A DNA stretch of 6,665 bases from SLJK01 sp964567295. GTDB lineage: Bacteria; Bacillota; Dethiobacteria; DTU022; UBA8154. Within the stretch, counting starts at the first letter, position 1, and every line of letters begins with the position of its first letter. Shown here piece after piece: positions 4,810 through 6,665 of the stretch. The notes under the pieces were generated by a model, which saw nothing but the letters and a program-made list of their open reading frames with translations, was not told where the DNA came from and did no database searches. The translations under genes were made by a program, and so were the position numbers. Location: assembly GCA_964567295.1 (NCBI GenBank), contig CAZMLU010000075.1:1-6665 (forward strand). The letters run 5' to 3'.

Positions 4810-5148
4810 TATAGGCAATATATTGAATCAGCAAATTTGTCGTTGGAAAAAGATACAAATAATGTGCCTAAAGATAATAAGTATCATGTAATCAAAGACG
4901 ATATAATAATATGGTCTTATTTTTCATTAAAGACTGCTCAAACGAAATTTAATGATCTAAAACCAGAAGTTAAAAATGAATTAACTAAAAATGCAGATAA
5001 AACTGAAATACTAACAAAAGAAAAGGAGGTACTTGATATGGGAGATAAAAAACCAAAAAAAGGACCCAAAAAGAAGACCCCAGTTGAGAAAGCTCCGGTA
5101 GAGAAGCCTATAGTTAAGCCCGAAAGAAAAAAGAAGCCCAAAAAATAA
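4807..5148 (+). CDS. AT-rich ORF with Lys/Pro-rich tail, 113 aa, function unknown
   Basis: From ATG 4807 the protein has a mixed N-terminal part (MYRQYIESANLSLEKDT, then KYHVIKDDIIIWSYFSLKTA, a short beta-hairpin-like stretch followed by a helix QTKFNDLKPEV) and a very basic Lys/Pro tail (GDKKPKKGPKKKTPVEKAP, then VEKPIVKPERKKKPKK) with an imperfect APVEKP repeat. GTG 4768 in the same frame is an alternative start supplied by the basic-protein 5' fragment, giving 126 aa. The N-terminal part uses AT-rich codons (AAT, ATA, AAA) unlike spoVS or the hydrolase, which suggests recent acquisition. An internal ATG at 5038 with its own excellent ribosome binding site could make the tail alone. I recognise no family. 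The tail would be disordered and could bind nucleic acid; that is inference. Confidence 0.5.
   Translation: MYRQYIESANLSLEKDTNNVPKDNKYHVIKDDIIIWSYFSLKTAQTKFNDLKPEVKNELTKNADKTEILTKEKEVLDMGDKKPKKGPKKKTPVEKAPVEKPIVKPERKKKPKK
5021..5148 (+). CDS. Possible internal 36-aa Lys/Pro-rich ORF with its own RBS (5021-5030)
   Basis: AAAAGGAGGT at 5021-5030 lies 7 bases before an in-frame ATG at 5038-5040, a better initiation site than most in this window. Translation from it gives a 36-residue peptide starting MGDKKPKKGPKKKTPVEK with about half basic residues and many prolines. It ends at the same TAA as the longer ORF. Two explanations fit: an independent small gene fused in frame to an upstream remnant, or an alternative start within one gene. 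The coding part is 5038-5148. Confidence 0.35.
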
Positions 5149-5345
5149 CAAAAGGCCTCTTCTCATATGGGGTTACTTTTAAAAAGGCTGAGCGGAAGAG
5201 CAAGCTCCTAAACGGGAGCACCAGCTAATTTTAAACCTGTGGGGCGGTGCCGGAGGAAACATTCTACCTACTGGCGCAGCTATTCTTCCCAGTTCAAAAG
5301 AAGAGGATTAAACTTATGGCTCTTAATATTGAGGAGGCGTTTTGT
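5149..5345. other. Spacer upstream of the HTH gene
   Basis: It contains a small hairpin (GCTCC 5204-5208 with GGAGC 5215-5219, no T-run) and a short frame from GTG 5247 that runs into the HTH gene. No gene or promoter could be supported. Confidence 0.3.
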
Positions 5346-5507
5346 ATGGAGACTTATACCCCGCAGGAAATAGCGGAGATGCTCGGAAAAAGCGTCACTA
5401 CAATTCATGAATATCTGCGAATTGGTAAGCTGAAAGGTTTCAAAGAAAAAAAGCGTTACCGGATAACAAAAGGACAGCTGGAAGAGTTTAAAAAGAGGGA
5501 GGGTTAA
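5346..5507 (+). CDS. Excisionase-type helix-turn-helix DNA-binding protein, 53 aa
   Basis: The product is almost entirely one HTH_17/MerR-like winged helix: TPQEIAEMLGKSVTTIHEYL (first helices and recognition helix), the wing IGKLKGFKEKKRYRITKGQL and the closing helix EEFKKREG. Such stand-alone domains are found in phage and transposon excisionases, plasmid regulators and small transcription factors. ATG 5346 is chosen because GAGGAGG (5331-5337) lies 8 bases upstream; GTG 5247 in the same frame would add a 33-residue non-HTH extension and has no proper ribosome binding site. The gene ends 2 bases before the ATG of the small basic protein, so the two are almost certainly co-translated. No integrase is present in the window, so a role in regulating the pair is as likely as excision. 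Confidence 0.75.
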   Translation: METYTPQEIAEMLGKSVTTIHEYLRIGKLKGFKEKKRYRITKGQLEEFKKREG

Positions 5508-5509
5508 CC

Positions 5510-5671
5510 ATGAGCATAAGCAAAGGCAGGGGCTTCTTATACCGGCTGGCAAAACGGCTGGGTGATGTTTCTGCTGTCTCCAGCGGCAGCGGCAAGAAGA
5601 TGGCCAAAAGGGCGGGCAGGAGGACAGCTGGCAAGGCATCAGGGAGGGCGCTTCGGAAATTATTTAAGTAA
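5510..5671 (+). CDS. Small highly basic protein, intact copy 2 (53 aa)
   Basis: The protein begins MSISKGRGFLYRLAKRLGD and ends AGRRTAGKASGRALRKLFK. It has 16 Lys/Arg and a single acidic residue (D19) among 53. A short amphipathic N-terminal part, a flexible centre (SAVSSGSGKK) and a C-terminal helix with small residues spaced among arginines (AGRRTAGKASGRALRK) are visible. There is no signal peptide or cysteine. GAGGGAGGG (5495-5503) lies 6 bases before ATG 5510 and overlaps the end of the HTH gene 2 bases upstream. Two further versions occur in this window, a nonsense-mutated full copy at 3056 and a 5' fragment at 4755. I do not recognise a characterised family. Nucleic-acid or membrane binding is plausible from charge, but unproven. 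Confidence 0.7.
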   Translation: MSISKGRGFLYRLAKRLGDVSAVSSGSGKKMAKRAGRRTAGKASGRALRKLFK

Positions 5672-5793
5672 AAGGGAAGGCAATTAAGAGTTTAATGGTA
5701 TCCCTACGAGAACTATAGAGAATTACAGGGAGTGATATAAATAAGGTGAGAAAGGAAAAGAGTTTTGGCTTAAGTTATTTGTTAAATGTAATT
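5672..5793. other. Short spacer, no clear gene
   Basis: Only very short frames are present. The frame of the following interrupted gene is open back to GTG 5746, giving a possible 16-residue extension (RKEKSFGLSYLLNVI), but no convincing ribosome binding site precedes it. Confidence 0.3.
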
Positions 5794-6126
5794 ATGGGGA
5801 GGCATAGCCCCTGCCACAAAGATGGCGGAAGTGCGCAAGGGATTACTGCAGGAAAAACGGTGGAAAAGGTATGAAAGAGCCAGTTTAAATGGGGGCATGG
5901 TAATATCAGTGAAGAAGAAAAAAATGATTGGCAAGCAATAAAAAAATGGCACACAATACCGAAAGAGATTAGGAAAAAACTTGAAGATAACGTATTTTGT
6001 GTCTTCTGTAGAGATGTGACCACAATAGCAGAATATAACATAGAGCTTACTGGAAATGACATTATCTTAAAAGGAAAATGCAGCAGATGTGGGGGACGAG
6101 TAAACAGGCTAGTTGAAGGGGAGTAA
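5794..6126 (+). pseudogene. Zinc-ribbon family protein interrupted by one in-frame TGA
   Basis: One frame from ATG 5794 to TAA 6124-6126 is interrupted only by TGA at 5872-5874 (codon 27). Before it the reading is GRHSPCHKDGGSAQGITAGK. After it come WGHGNISEEEKNDWQAIKKW, then HTIPKEIRKKLEDNVFCVFC and KGKCSRCGGRVNRLVEGE. C69/C72 and C96/C99 form a likely zinc ribbon around a beta-rich core (TTIAEYNIELTGNDIILKG). The part after TGA has no ATG, GTG or TTG where a gene could start, while both parts look coding in the same register, so a single stop splitting one ~110-aa gene is the best reading; TGG (Trp) is one base away. A GTG at 5746 could give a longer N-terminus. The family is familiar from Clostridia as uncharacterised small ribbon proteins, recalled from general knowledge rather than searched. 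Confidence 0.6.
5822..5941 (+). other. Overlapping 39-codon frame, probably a shadow
   Basis: An ATG at 5822 opens 39 codons in another frame (MAEVRKGLLQEKRWKRYE onward, ending VKKKKMIGKQ). It overlaps the interrupted zinc-ribbon gene and has no good ribosome binding site. An A7 run at 5918-5924 would join it to the ribbon frame if one A were added. I list it so the alternative is recorded; the in-frame TGA explanation is simpler. Confidence 0.15.
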
Positions 6127-6221
6127 CAAAATTTATTTTGTTTTAATTTTAATAAATGGAAGAATAAGAGCGAGGAGCCGGAGCAGAAGCGGTTGGAATT
6201 TAGGCCTCCCTGGAAACAAAT

Positions 6222-6284
6222 ATGAGCCATGTAAAATTAATTGAAGTAGTGTTACAAAAGATCGAAGCGGAGGCGAAGCAGTGA
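6222..6284 (+). CDS. Possible 20-aa leader ORF coupled to the next gene
   Basis: ATG 6222 opens MSHVKLIEVVLQKIEAEAKQ, ending at TGA 6282-6284. That stop overlaps the GTG start of the following gene (GTGA), the arrangement seen in translationally coupled cistrons. There is no strong ribosome binding site of its own. It may be the end of a longer upstream gene lost by rearrangement, because the frame is closed by TAG only a few codons before. Confidence 0.3.
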   Translation: MSHVKLIEVVLQKIEAEAKQ

Positions 6285-6469
6285 ACCCTTACTCTGATAT
6301 GAGCGTAAATGAGATAAAAGAAATGCTGAACAAACAAGGCTGGGTACTATATTATTTTGGTAGTAAAGCTGTTTGTTTCCGCAGTAGTAAGGGGATAGAA
6401 GCAAGTGGAGCTACTCTATTAGAGGCAACAAGGGAATTGGCACGGAAGGTGCGTGAGCTTGATATGTAA
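6281..6469 (+). CDS. Small hypothetical protein, 62 aa
   Basis: GTG 6281 is the likely start: GGAGG (6267-6271) lies 9 bases upstream and the codon overlaps the preceding stop, while ATG 6299 has no ribosome binding site. The protein has an N-terminal helix (SVNEIKEMLNKQGW), a beta-hairpin (VLYYFGSKAVCFRSSKGIEA) and a C-terminal helix (TLLEATRELARKVRELDM). That is an alpha-beta-beta-alpha order common in small nucleic-acid or protein-binding folds, but I recognise no family. No cysteine pairs or membrane segments occur. Its 3' end is overlapped on the other strand by the tail of the degraded zinc-ribbon copy. Confidence 0.6.
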   Translation: MNPYSDMSVNEIKEMLNKQGWVLYYFGSKAVCFRSSKGIEASGATLLEATRELARKVRELDM

Positions 6470-6616
6470 GCAGGCGTTACGAGTGTTACCTTCCCCTACT
6501 CTTACAAACTGATTCAAGTCTTTTTCTTGGCAATAAGGGCATTCAAGCTTTGAAGAAGTGGTGTTTATTTTTTCGTTTATATTGCGCGACTGCAGAACTT
6601 TTTGTTTCAACTTCAT
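6419..6616 (-). pseudogene. Truncated inverted paralogue of the CPYC zinc-ribbon gene
   Basis: From ATG 6616 (GAGGTAGGG just upstream on the minus strand) the reading is MKLKQKVLQSRNINEKIN, then TTSSKLECPYCQEKDLNQF and VRVGEG. This aligns with the gene at 2674-2859 (LKQ..., SSSKPKECPYCKENDPDQL, VQMGED). After the VRVGEG point, at about 6493, similarity ends: the expected second pair (IKCMSC) is replaced by unrelated residues (NTRNACLHIKLTH) that overlap the end of the 62-aa gene. The zinc site is therefore incomplete unless the chance cysteines serve. The copy is inverted relative to its relative 3.7 kb away. The upstream part may extend past the window, since TTG 6655 is also in frame. Confidence 0.6.
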
Positions 6617-6665
6617 CTTCCCTACCTCAATTCTTGAAGTCCTTTTGTCGTACAAAATTATTTCT

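Noticed and set aside
5204..5219. GCTCC/GGAGC hairpin as an intrinsic terminator
   Set aside because: The stem is only 5 bp and is not followed by a T-run.
5872..5874. TGA as a selenocysteine codon
   Set aside because: No bacterial-type SECIS stem is apparent just downstream, and no redox motif or selenoprotein family context surrounds the codon; a TGG-to-TGA change is simpler.
5918..5924. A7 run as a programmed frameshift or phase-variation site joining the 39-codon frame to the zinc ribbon
   Set aside because: The ribbon frame already continues upstream through coding-like sequence with only one TGA, so no frameshift is needed.
5775..6230. 151-aa minus-strand frame rich in Ser/Phe/Leu
   Set aside because: It is antisense to the interrupted zinc-ribbon gene, whose CxxC motifs and family-like sequence are on the plus strand; the composition is typical of antisense to A-rich coding DNA.
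1..6665. CRISPR array, tRNA or rRNA genes
   Set aside because: No regularly spaced repeats and no tRNA or rRNA-like sequence were seen on either strand.

Overview
The window looks like chromosomal DNA of a spore-forming Clostridia-type Firmicute, possibly Peptococcaceae-like. The reasons are an intact spoVS, strong AGGAGG-type ribosome binding sites, frequent GTG/TTG starts, a SigA-like sigma factor and a RodZ-type HTH protein. No gene fixes the genus, so this placement is inference.

Layout. Positions 1-103 hold a possible C-terminal tail of a gene cut by the window edge. Positions 191-844 encode an intact MBL-fold metal-dependent hydrolase (UPF0173/UlaG-like), convergent with a minus-strand HTH_25 protein (879-1190). 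After a promoter-bearing non-coding stretch (1191-1686) comes a complete sigma-70 (SigA/RpoD-like) coding sequence. It is split by one in-frame TAG at 2197-2199, exactly between the sigma2/3.0 part and the sigma3/sigma4 part. A small CPYC/CMSC zinc-ribbon protein follows at 2674-2859.

From about 2860 the window becomes a mosaic of very small genes and gene remnants. These are: a 53-residue, extremely basic protein present as a nonsense-mutated copy (3056-3217), an intact copy (5510-5671) and a 5' fragment (4768-4794); a possibly EXLDI-like 114-aa protein; a cold-shock-domain protein; a 43-aa ORF; spoVS; a minus-strand relic of the NusG KOW domain (4607-4753) that stops next to the 5' fragment; an AT-rich Lys/Pro-tailed ORF; an excisionase-type HTH gene immediately upstream of the intact basic-protein gene; a second zinc-ribbon family gene interrupted by TGA; a 62-aa ORF; and, in inverted orientation at the right edge, a decayed paralogue of the CPYC zinc-ribbon gene.

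Working together. Convincing operon-like pairs are HTH + small basic protein (2-nt gap), the 20-aa leader + 62-aa ORF (overlapping stop and start), and sigma + zinc ribbon (27-nt gap). The repeated 5' segment (ribosome binding site plus first codons of the basic protein), the relics beside it and the inverted zinc-ribbon copies point to repeated recombination or insertion. Several otherwise well-preserved reading frames carry a single stop codon. This could be genuine decay, sequencing error or, less likely, recoding. Both TAG and TGA are involved and both also serve as ordinary stops here, so decay or error is the simpler reading.
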